This document shows, piece by piece, positions 1 through 6,636 of a stretch of 13,034 nt of DNA (its first letter is position 1; each line of letters opens with the position of its first letter). The notes under the pieces were generated by a model, which saw nothing but the letters and a program-made list of their open reading frames with translations, did not search any database and had not been told where the DNA came from. The position numbers were made by a program, and so were the translations under genes. Source of the stretch: Planctomycetes bacterium UBA4800 (lineage in GTDB: Bacteria > Planctomycetota > UBA8108 > UBA8890 > UBA8898); NCBI GenBank assembly GCA_002402755.1, contig DHGK01000353.1, forward strand, positions 1 to 13,034. Reading direction: 5' to 3'.

Positions 1-1233
1 CGCACTGCAGGCGTTGCCGCCGTATGTCTCGCCGCGTGGTTTCTTGCCGCCGGGCTGCGGGCGCAGGACTGGCCGCAGTGGCGCGGGCCGAACCGCGACG
101 GCAGCGCGCCGGGCGCGGTGCTGCCCGCGAATCCGGCGCTCAAGGAGGTGTGGAAGGTCCCGGCCGGCGCCGGCTACTCGGGACCCGTGGTCGCCGATGG
201 CAAGGTCATCGTGTTCTGCCGGCGCGGCGAGAAGGAGACCATCCTCTGCCTCGATGCGCGCACCGGCGCCGAGCTCTGGACGGACGCGTACGACGCGCCG
301 TTCAAGCCCGAGGAGTACTCCAAGGTCCACGGCAAGGGACCCTTCTCGACGCCGTCGATCGCCGGCGGCAAGGCGTACCTCCAGGGCATCGCCGGCGTCC
401 TGAGCTGCTACGACCTCGCCTCCGGGAAGCTCGCGTGGCGCAAGGACTTCTCCGGCGAGTTCAAGAAGCCGTACCCGCTCTGGGGCGCGGCGGCCTCGCC
501 CCTCATCGAGGGGAAGCTCTGTCTGGCCTGGATCGGCACGGAGGGCGATGGCGCGCTCGCCGCGTTCGATAAGGACACGGGCGCGCTCGTCTGGAAGGCC
601 GCCGAGCTGGAGCCGAGCTACTCGTCGCCCGTTGCCGCGGATCTGGCGGGAACTCGCCAGGTGGTCGCGCTCACGCGCACGCAGCTTGTGGGCGTCGATC
701 CCGCCAAGGGCGCAACGCTCTGGAGCGTCGACTACAGGGTGAAGTACGAGCAGGGCATCGTCACGCCGATCGTCCGGGGCGACACCGTCGTCATCGGCGG
801 CTACGAGCAGCCCACGCTGTGCGTGCGGGTCGCGAAGTCGGGCGCCGCCTGGAATGCCGCGCCGGTCTGGAGCGCCGAGAACGCGACCTTCTTCATGCCG
901 TCGCCGATTCCGCACGGCGATTTCCTCTACGGACTCGCGCGGGAGAAGAAGGGCGCGCTCGCCTGCATCGACATGCGGGACGGCAAGGTGCAATGGATGG
1001 GCGAGGGCGGCCTGGGCGAGTACGCGAGCATGGCGAGCGCCGGGAACACGCTCCTCGTCCTGACGGCGAAAGGCAGCGTGCTCCTTGTCGCCGCCGATCC
1101 GGGAAGCTGCCGGGTGCTTGCGCGCCTCGAGGGCGCCGGCGACGGCGTGTGGTCGCACGCGGCGCTCGCGGACGGCGCGCTCTTCGTCAAGGACAAGACG
1201 CACATCGCGCGCTACGCGCTCGAGGGCAAGTAG
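1..1233 (+). CDS. PQQ-like beta-propeller repeat protein, exported; 5' end off the window
   Basis: Visible 410 residues, open to the first base, so the start codon lies upstream of the window. Visible residues 3-21 form a hydrophobic signal-peptide core ending in LRA, with likely cleavage before QDW. The mature N-terminus then carries DWPQWRGPNRDG (23-34), a hallmark of secreted PQQ-binding-like propeller proteins, known especially from Planctomycetota and relatives. About seven blade-like repeats follow, several with the typical D-x-x-TG-x-x-x-W ending, for example LDARTGAELW, YDLASGKLAW, FDKDTGALVW and IDMRDGKVQW. No catalytic dehydrogenase residues or haem motif (CxxCH) are evident, so a scaffold or binding role outside the cytoplasm is more likely than an alcohol dehydrogenase. 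An internal GTG at 118 would remove the signal peptide and the WPQWRG motif and is not the real start. The gene converges on the Hyf-like operon with a 64-base gap. The exact role and ligand are unknown. Confidence 0.9.
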   Translation, partial: RTAGVAAVCLAAWFLAAGLRAQDWPQWRGPNRDGSAPGAVLPANPALKEVWKVPAGAGYSGPVVADGKVIVFCRRGEKETILCLDARTGAELWTDAYDAPFKPEEYSKVHGKGPFSTPSIAGGKAYLQGIAGVLSCYDLASGKLAWRKDFSGEFKKPYPLWGAAASPLIEGKLCLAWIGTEGDGALAAFDKDTGALVWKAAELEPSYSSPVAADLAGTRQVVALTRTQLVGVDPAKGATLWSVDYRVKYEQGIVTPIVRGDTVVIGGYEQPTLCVRVAKSGAAWNAAPVWSAENATFFMPSPIPHGDFLYGLAREKKGALACIDMRDGKVQWMGEGGLGEYASMASAGNTLLVLTAKGSVLLVAADPGSCRVLARLEGAGDGVWSHAALADGALFVKDKTHIARYALEGK

Positions 1234-1297
1234 GATGCCGGCGTGATCAACGCCGCGTCCGGACGTGTCGCGCAGGGCCGCGCCGTGCGCGCTCCCT

Positions 1298-2056
1298 TCA
1301 CTCGATCCTGCCGAGCGCCCGCAGGACTCCGTCCAGGATCGTCATGGGGTGCGGCGGGCAGCCCGGGATGAAGACGTCGACGGGCAGGATGTCGCCGGCG
1401 CCGCGGCGGACCTCGTCGTGGTCCGCGAAGAGGCCCCCCGAGATCGCGCAGGCGCCGGCCGCGATGACGATCTTCGGCGCGGGCACGGCCTCGTAGGTCG
1501 CGCGCAGCGCCGACTCCATGTTCCTCGTGACCGGCCCGGTAACGAGCAGGCCGTCGGCGTGGCGCGGCGAGGCCACGAACTGGACGCCGAAGCGGCCCAG
1601 ATCGAAGACGACCGTCGTCAGGACGTTCGTGTCGGCCTCGCAGGCGTTGCAGCCGCCGGCGCTGACCTGCCTGAGCTTGAGCGACCGGCCGAAGAGCCGC
1701 CGCGCCTCCGCGCCGAGCGCATCGGCGCGCCGCCGGCCCTCGGCCGTGATGACCAGGTCCTCGCGCGTCCGCGCGCAGAGGCGGTATTCGCGGCCGAACG
1801 CGATCCCGCCGCCCGGGCAGGCCCGTTCGCACTCGCCGCAGAAGATGCAGCGACCCATGTCGAGGCGGAGGCGGCCGCCGGGGTCCTGTGCCAGCGCGTT
1901 CGCCGGGCAGGCCTCGATCGCGGCGCGCGCATCGGCGATCTTCCCGTCATCGATCGCGGGCAGGCCGCGGAAGCGCTCGGGCAGGACGGGCGCGCGGCGC
2001 GGATAGCCGATCGTCCTGTGCTTCTGGCGAAGGCGCGCGAGGAGGACCTTCCACAT
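1298..2056 (-). CDS. Ferredoxin-NuoB/HyfI-like fusion, small subunit of Hyf/Ehr-type complex
   Basis: 252 residues. Residues about 25-95 resemble HycF/HyfH: FRG at 29-31 and MGRCIFCGECERACP at 67-81, a complete CxxCxxCxxxCP set (C70, C73, C76, C80). Residues about 125-252 resemble HycG/HyfI/NuoB: GGCNACE (C136, C139), SPRHAD, TGPVTRNM, GACAISGG (C203) and PGCPPHP (C233), so the four ligands of the proximal [4Fe-4S] cluster are all present. The first ferredoxin motif is degenerate: I40, A43 and A46 stand where its first three cysteines should be, and only C50 remains. In E. coli HycF and HycG are separate proteins; here one chain of 252 residues does both. It lacks the long HycG tail and the HycF C-terminal cysteine region. 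The ATG start is 9 bases after the large-subunit stop, and its Shine-Dalgarno GAGG overlaps that TGA. It should pass electrons between an unknown donor or acceptor and the large subunit. It is the last gene of the operon. Confidence 0.92.
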   Translation of the reverse strand: MWKVLLARLRQKHRTIGYPRRAPVLPERFRGLPAIDDGKIADARAAIEACPANALAQDPGGRLRLDMGRCIFCGECERACPGGGIAFGREYRLCARTREDLVITAEGRRRADALGAEARRLFGRSLKLRQVSAGGCNACEADTNVLTTVVFDLGRFGVQFVASPRHADGLLVTGPVTRNMESALRATYEAVPAPKIVIAAGACAISGGLFADHDEVRRGAGDILPVDVFIPGCPPHPMTILDGVLRALGRIE

Positions 2057-2065
2057 GCTCGTGCC

Positions 2066-3583
2066 TCACAGATCGTGGCCGCAGTAGGACAGATTGAAGC
2101 TCTTGTTGCAGAGCGGGAAATCGGAGATCTGCTGGCCGCGCATCGCCATGGCCAGGCCCATCCAGTTGTGGAACGAGGGGTCGACGACCTTGTAGTGGGC
2201 GATGCGGCCGGCCTCGTCCGTGATGCACGCGTGGCAGATCTCCCCACGCCAGCCCTCGACCAGCGCCACGGCGAGCGCGTTCGGCGCGCACGGCCCGACC
2301 GGCGCGAGCACGGGGCCCGCGCTCAACATGCCGAGCTGCGACTTCAGGAACGCGATCGAACGCTGGATCTCGAGCGCGCGCACGAACGCGCGCGCGAAGA
2401 CATCGCCGCTCCCGAACGTCGAGACGGGAATCTGCGCGTACCTGAAGATGCCGAGCGGGAAATCGTGGCGCACGTCGCGCTCGATGCCGCAGGCGCGCGC
2501 GGCGGGGCCGACCAGGCCGAGCGCCTGGGCGGTCTCGGCCGTGACGGCGCCCGTGTCTTCGAACCGGCCCATGACCGAGCTGCTGTGCCAGAGGAGTTCG
2601 ATCGCGCCGGCGGCATCGCGCTCGGCGGCCTGCAGGCGGCGCTCGAGATCCTGCACGTGCTCGTCGGCCAGGTCGAAGGCCGCGCCGCCGGGGCGCACGA
2701 GGCCGCGACCGAACCTGTTGCCGCAGATGACCGCGGTCATGTTGAGAAAATCGCCGCGAATGCGGCCGCAGTACGATGCGGTCGGCAGAAAGCCGACGTC
2801 GCCGGCCAGCGCGCCCAGGTCGCCGGTGTGGTTGGCGAGCCGCTCGATTTCCAGCGCCACGCCGCGCAGGACATGCGCCCGCGCCGGCACGTGCGCGCCC
2901 GCGAGCGCCTCCAGCGCCTCGCAGCAGGCGAGCGCGTGGCCGATGCTCGTGTCGCCGGCGAGGGTCTCCATGTACGGGAGCGTGCGGGCGCTCGGCCCGC
3001 CGCGGAGCCGCCGCTCGATGCCGCGGTGCTGGTAGCCCAGCGAGATCTCGAGGTGGAACACGTTCTCGCCGTGGCACTGGAACCGGAAGTGCCCGGGCTC
3101 GATGATGCCGGCGTGCACGGGCCCGACGGCGACCTCGTGGATCTCCTCGCCTTCCATGCGGAAGAAGTCCGCGACGCCGGCGACCGGCGCCTCGGCGCGG
3201 CGCCAGGCGTCCTTGCCGTCGCGGTAGGCGCGATGGAAGCGAATTGGCTTGAGCCACGGGTGGCCGCGCGGCACGACGCCCCACTGCTCGGCGATCTCGC
3301 GCTCGAACCAGTGGGCCTGCGGGCACTCGGGCGTGAGCGCGCTGTAGGAGTCGTACACCGTCGTCGAGGCCGCCTGCAGGATTCCGCTGTACTCCTCGGC
3401 CAGTACGGCCAGGAGGCGCACGGCGCCGCCCGGGGCGGGCCGCCCGAAGAACGTCGCGATGCGGGCGCCGCCGTTGACCGCGTCCAGGACGTGCGCGCGG
3501 AATTCCCCGACACCGAGCTCGGGCACCCGATCGAGCGCCGCGACGCCGCCGTGTTCGAACATGAGCAACGGGCTGCCGCTCAT
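2066..3583 (-). CDS. NuoCD/HyfG-like large subunit lacking the [NiFe] ligands (Ehr-type)
   Basis: 505 residues. Residues about 1-115 are NuoC-like (WFEREIAEQWGV at 92-103, then RGHPWLKP); residues about 150-505 are NuoD/HycE-like (VGPVHAGIIEPGHFRF, GYQHRGIER). By hand alignment to E. coli HycE, the first ligand site VCGIC becomes LAGDT, with A209 and T212 in place of cysteines. The C-terminal DPCYSC site becomes NLSYCG, with S499 and G502 in place of cysteines. The chain ends three residues later at L505, without the cleavable tail of maturing [NiFe] large subunits. It therefore cannot bind a standard [NiFe] centre, and a quinone-type or other catalytic site is possible. The ATG at 3583 overlaps the upstream TGA by four bases and has a strong Shine-Dalgarno, GGGAGGAG, seven bases away. 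The frame stays open further upstream but there it is antisense-free shadow of hyfF. The protein acts in the peripheral arm at the cytoplasmic membrane face. Confidence 0.92.
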   Translation of the reverse strand: MSGSPLLMFEHGGVAALDRVPELGVGEFRAHVLDAVNGGARIATFFGRPAPGGAVRLLAVLAEEYSGILQAASTTVYDSYSALTPECPQAHWFEREIAEQWGVVPRGHPWLKPIRFHRAYRDGKDAWRRAEAPVAGVADFFRMEGEEIHEVAVGPVHAGIIEPGHFRFQCHGENVFHLEISLGYQHRGIERRLRGGPSARTLPYMETLAGDTSIGHALACCEALEALAGAHVPARAHVLRGVALEIERLANHTGDLGALAGDVGFLPTASYCGRIRGDFLNMTAVICGNRFGRGLVRPGGAAFDLADEHVQDLERRLQAAERDAAGAIELLWHSSSVMGRFEDTGAVTAETAQALGLVGPAARACGIERDVRHDFPLGIFRYAQIPVSTFGSGDVFARAFVRALEIQRSIAFLKSQLGMLSAGPVLAPVGPCAPNALAVALVEGWRGEICHACITDEAGRIAHYKVVDPSFHNWMGLAMAMRGQQISDFPLCNKSFNLSYCGHDL

Positions 3584-5067
3584 TGCGCCGCTCCTCCCAG
3601 AATGCGCGCCGCGGACGAGAGCATGTCCTGGAAGGGCCGCGGCATCCACAGCCCGAGGACGAGCAGCAGCGCGAGCGGCGCCACGACGAGCGCCCCCTCG
3701 AGCACGGACGTCCGCCGCGGGGCGGGCGCGGCCGCGGGCGTGCCCCATGCCATGTCGATCGCGTGCCGCAGGGCGCCGATGAAGACCACGCCGGCGCCGG
3801 CGAGGAAGATGACGAGCGTGCCGTAGGCCCTGGTCTCGGCGGCGGCCTTCACGATCAGAAACTCGCTCAGGAAGATCGCGAAGGGCGCCAGGCCGATCAG
3901 GGCCAGGATGCTGCCGAAGAGCCCCGCGCCCCAGAGCGCGTGCGCCTTGAGGGCGCCCGTGATCCGGCGCATGTCGTGCGTGCCGTAGATCTGGCCCACG
4001 CGGCCGGCGCTGAAGAACCCGAGCGCCTTGCACACCGAGTGGTTGAGCGTGTGGAAGAGCGCCGCGAACGAGCCCAGGGGGCCCAGGCCCAGCCCCACGG
4101 CGATGATGCCGAGGTGCTCGACGCTATGGTAGGCCAGCAGCCGCTTGAGGTCGTGCTGCGCGAGGATGAACGCCGCGGCCAGGAGAATCGAGAACAGCCC
4201 GAAGAAGACCAGCAGCCCGCGGCTCCAGCCGGCGTTGCCGGTCGCCATCTCGACGATCGGGATGAAGCGCATGATGCAGTACAGCGCCGTGTTCAACAGG
4301 AAACCGGAGAACAGCGCCGAGACGGGCGCCGGCGCCTGGCTGTGCGCATCCGGGAGCCAGCTATGGAGCGGCGCGAGGCCGGCCTTCGTGCCGTAGCCCA
4401 CGAGCAGGAAGATGAAGGCGAGCTTGACGACCTTCGGATCGAGCCGGGGCGCGATGTCGTGCACGTACGTCCAGTTGAGAAACTGCGTGCCGCCGAGGCT
4501 GCAGGCGGCCGCCGCCGAGCCCATGAGGAGCGTCCCCATGAACGCGAAGGCGACGCCCACCGAGCACACGATCAGGTACTTCCACGTCGCCTCGAGCGAC
4601 ACGGGCGAGACGTGCAGGCAGATCAGGAAGGCCGTGAGCAGCGTCGTCGCCTCGACGCCCACCCACATGATGCCCAGGTTGTTGGAGAGGACGACGAGCG
4701 CCATCGCGGCGAGCGCCCCGTACCAGAGCGCGCCGAAGCGCCGCGCGCGCCGCCGCGAGAGCGGCACCGGCTCGGCGCCGAAGTACACGCGCGCGAAGAC
4801 CGAGCTCAGCGCGAAGATCAGCATCATGACGGCGAGGTGGTAGGCCGAGAGCGCGTCCAGGTGGAGCCACCGGCCCGTGGTCATGAGCGGCCCCTGCGCG
4901 AAGACCTGCCAGACGACCGCGCCCGATGCGGTGGCGATCGCCGGCACGCCCGCCGCCGTCGCGGCGAGGATCGCGCGCGCCGACGGCAGCGCCAGGCACA
5001 GCAGGCTTCCCGCGGCGGGAAGCGCGATGACGAGCCACAGGACGTCGCCGGGCATGGGCACGCTCAT
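3580..5067 (-). CDS. hyfF: HyfF-like proton-translocating membrane subunit (NuoL/M/N antiporter family)
   Basis: 495 residues (E. coli HyfF about 526), an integral membrane protein with roughly 14 hydrophobic segments. Antiporter-family ion-channel residues are visible: E139 in WVGVEATTLLTAF, K228 in GYGTKAGLAPLHSWLP, the AHSQAPAPVSALFSG loop after it, K308 and H314 in HDLKRLLAYHSVEH, and H343/K347 in LNHSVCKALGFF. N259 (LLNTALY) replaces the Lys found at the matching point of the HyfB-like partner. The fold is that of Mrp-type antiporter subunits and of complex I NuoL/M/N, so it most likely carries one proton or sodium path of the complex. The ATG at 5067 overlaps the hyfE stop by four bases (ATGA), but its AAAGG lies too close to act well. 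GTG 5061 or ATG 5055 are possible true starts with better spacing. The end overlaps the large-subunit start by four bases. Confidence 0.93.
   Translation of the reverse strand: MSVPMPGDVLWLVIALPAAGSLLCLALPSARAILAATAAGVPAIATASGAVVWQVFAQGPLMTTGRWLHLDALSAYHLAVMMLIFALSSVFARVYFGAEPVPLSRRRARRFGALWYGALAAMALVVLSNNLGIMWVGVEATTLLTAFLICLHVSPVSLEATWKYLIVCSVGVAFAFMGTLLMGSAAAACSLGGTQFLNWTYVHDIAPRLDPKVVKLAFIFLLVGYGTKAGLAPLHSWLPDAHSQAPAPVSALFSGFLLNTALYCIMRFIPIVEMATGNAGWSRGLLVFFGLFSILLAAAFILAQHDLKRLLAYHSVEHLGIIAVGLGLGPLGSFAALFHTLNHSVCKALGFFSAGRVGQIYGTHDMRRITGALKAHALWGAGLFGSILALIGLAPFAIFLSEFLIVKAAAETRAYGTLVIFLAGAGVVFIGALRHAIDMAWGTPAAAPAPRRTSVLEGALVVAPLALLLVLGLWMPRPFQDMLSSAARILGGAAQ
3591..3598 (-). promoter_or_regulatory. 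Ribosome binding site of the large-subunit gene
   Basis: GGGAGGAG on the minus strand, seven bases before ATG 3583. It is the strongest site in the operon and fixes the start of the large subunit at 505 residues rather than the 655 codons the open frame would allow. Confidence 0.8.
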
Positions 5068-5708
5068 CCTTTCAGTGCGCTCAGCCGGTCCGCATCGATG
5101 TGATCGAACTCCTGGCTGATGCGGTAGATCATGATCGCCATGACGAACACCGCGACGAAGACGTCCAGCAGGATGCCCAGCTCGATGAGAAGCGGGACAT
5201 CCGGGACGACCGCCAGGCCGAAGGCGGCGATGCCGTTTTCCAGCACGAGGTAACCGGCGACCTGCGTCACGGCCTTCTTGCGGCTCACGATCACCAAGAG
5301 GCCGATCAGGATCGTGCAGATTGCGCCGGGGACGACGAGCGCGGCCTCGGGCGCCGCGGCGGGCAGCGGCAGCTTGGCGCCGAGCCAGAACGAGATCCCG
5401 AGCAGCCCGAGGCCGAGGAGCAGCGAGAGCCCCCAGCCGACGTAGGGCTCGACCTCGCGCCGCACGTCCGCGCCGCGAATGGCGTTCGAGAGGAGCCGCG
5501 GGAAGACGACGCCCTTGAGCGCGATCACGGCCGCCGCGAGGAACAGGGTCCTGAGCGTCACGCCGGACGACGAGACGAGGGGCAGCAGCCCCGTGAGCAC
5601 GCCCTGCGCCGCGACGAGCGTGATGCAGAACGCGAGGCGGCTCGTCCCCAGGAGCGCGAGGTTGAGGACGAGCAGCGCCGCCATGATGCCGTCGGTCATG
5701 CCGTGCAC
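5064..5708 (-). CDS. hyfE: HyfE-like membrane subunit (NuoK-type C-terminus)
   Basis: 214 residues, close to E. coli HyfE (216), with about six to seven membrane segments. The C-terminal half carries the NuoK-like part: RKKAVTQVAGYLVLENGIAAFG (143-164) includes buried E157, and IELGILLDVFVAVFVM (175-190) includes E176 and D182, acidic residues expected in the trans-membrane charge path. In Hyf/Mrp-type complexes this subunit sits between the NuoH-like subunit and the antiporter subunits. The start is a GTG at 5708, four bases after the hyfC stop. GAGG at 5716-5719 lies seven bases before it, a better distance than for the in-frame ATG at 5699. The order hyfC, hyfE, hyfF here skips a HyfD equivalent. 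Confidence 0.92.
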   Translation of the reverse strand: MHGMTDGIMAALLVLNLALLGTSRLAFCITLVAAQGVLTGLLPLVSSSGVTLRTLFLAAAVIALKGVVFPRLLSNAIRGADVRREVEPYVGWGLSLLLGLGLLGISFWLGAKLPLPAAAPEAALVVPGAICTILIGLLVIVSRKKAVTQVAGYLVLENGIAAFGLAVVPDVPLLIELGILLDVFVAVFVMAIMIYRISQEFDHIDADRLSALKG

Positions 5709-5712
5709 GCGG

Positions 5713-6627
5713 TCACCTCATGAGCAGGATCAGCGCGAGCACGGAGAGCGCGCTCGCGGCGATGAGAAGCTGCGGCACGCGCACGAGGCGCAGCCGGGCC
5801 ATCGACGACTCGATGGCGCCGACCAGGACGGCGAGGAGGATCATGCCGGCCGCGGCGGCCGCGCAATCCACGGCCCACGCGCCGGTCCTGACGGGGACGA
5901 GCACGGCGGCGAGCAGCGCGCCCAGCACCCACATCTTGAGCGCGGCGCCGTAGAGAATGTACGCGAGGTCGGGCCCGCCGTGATCGAGCACCATCACCTC
6001 GTGGATCATCGTCAGCTCCAGGTGCGTGGCCGGGTCGTCGACCGGAATGCGCGCGTTCTCGGCGAGAAAGACGATGAGCCAGGCCGCGGCGGCGAGGGCC
6101 AGCGCCGGCCCGGAGGCCGCCCACGCCCGCCCGTCGACCGCGCCCAGGCACGCGCTCAGCGAGGCGGCGCCGGGCGCGGCGCGCGCGACCGCAATGATGC
6201 CGAGGAGGAGCGCCGGCTCGGCGAGCGCCGAGAACTGCACCTCGCGGCTCGCGCCCATGCCCTCGAAGCTCGATCCCGTGTCGAGCGCCGCGACGACGGT
6301 CGCGAAGCGCGCGGCGGCGAGCAGGTAGACGACGAGGAGGAAGTCGCCGCTGAAGGCGAGGAGCGCGGGCGCGCCGCCGAAGGGGACGAAGGCGAGCGCG
6401 AGCGTCACGGCCGCGAGGCCGGCGGCGGGGCCGAGGCGGAAGACCCAGGTCGTCGTGCGGCTGTAGACCGCGCCCTTCCGGAGGAGCTTGATGATGTCGA
6501 AGTACGGCTGGAGGAGCGGCTGTCCCGCGCGGCCGGCGGCGAGGGCCTTGGTGCGGTTGATGATGCCGAGGAGCAGCGGGGCGAGGACGAGCGCCGCCGC
6601 GAAATGCACCGCCGATTCGATCCGCAT
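5713..6627 (-). CDS. hyfC: HyfC-like membrane subunit (NuoH/HycD family)
   Basis: 304 residues (E. coli HyfC 315) with about eight membrane segments. It matches the HycD/HyfC branch of the NuoH family: GRAGQPLLQPYFDIIKLLRK at 32-51, GSSFEGMGASRE at 118-129, and the acidic loop ENARIPVDDPATHLELTMIH at 190-209, followed by E210 and VMVLD. These loops line the junction between the large subunit and the membrane arm (the quinone-site or coupling region of complex I), so this subunit anchors the peripheral arm and starts the charge relay. The ATG start is nine bases after the hyfB stop; its GAGG Shine-Dalgarno (6635-6638) overlaps that TGA and sits seven bases from the ATG, which suggests translational coupling. 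No premature stop or frameshift is seen. Confidence 0.94.
   Translation of the reverse strand: MRIESAVHFAAALVLAPLLLGIINRTKALAAGRAGQPLLQPYFDIIKLLRKGAVYSRTTTWVFRLGPAAGLAAVTLALAFVPFGGAPALLAFSGDFLLVVYLLAAARFATVVAALDTGSSFEGMGASREVQFSALAEPALLLGIIAVARAAPGAASLSACLGAVDGRAWAASGPALALAAAAWLIVFLAENARIPVDDPATHLELTMIHEVMVLDHGGPDLAYILYGAALKMWVLGALLAAVLVPVRTGAWAVDCAAAAAGMILLAVLVGAIESSMARLRLVRVPQLLIAASALSVLALILLMR
5716..5719 (-). promoter_or_regulatory. Ribosome binding site of hyfE
   Basis: GAGG formed by the last codons of hyfC (ATG AGG TGA), seven bases before GTG 5708. It favours the GTG over the ATG at 5699, which would be sixteen bases away. Confidence 0.65.
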
Positions 6628-6636
6628 GGCCGGGCC

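Noticed and set aside
1234..1297. Terminator between the convergent propeller and small-subunit genes
   Set aside because: Only a weak five-base stem (1240-1254) is seen and no T-run follows on either strand.
1265..3826. Open frame of 853 codons on the plus strand
   Set aside because: Antisense to the small- and large-subunit genes, with the same Arg/Glu/Ala-rich, domain-free composition.
2066..4033. Large subunit extended to 655 codons
   Set aside because: The extra part lies inside hyfF in another frame and is Arg-rich. ATG 3583 has a strong ribosome site and the NuoC-like domain begins there.
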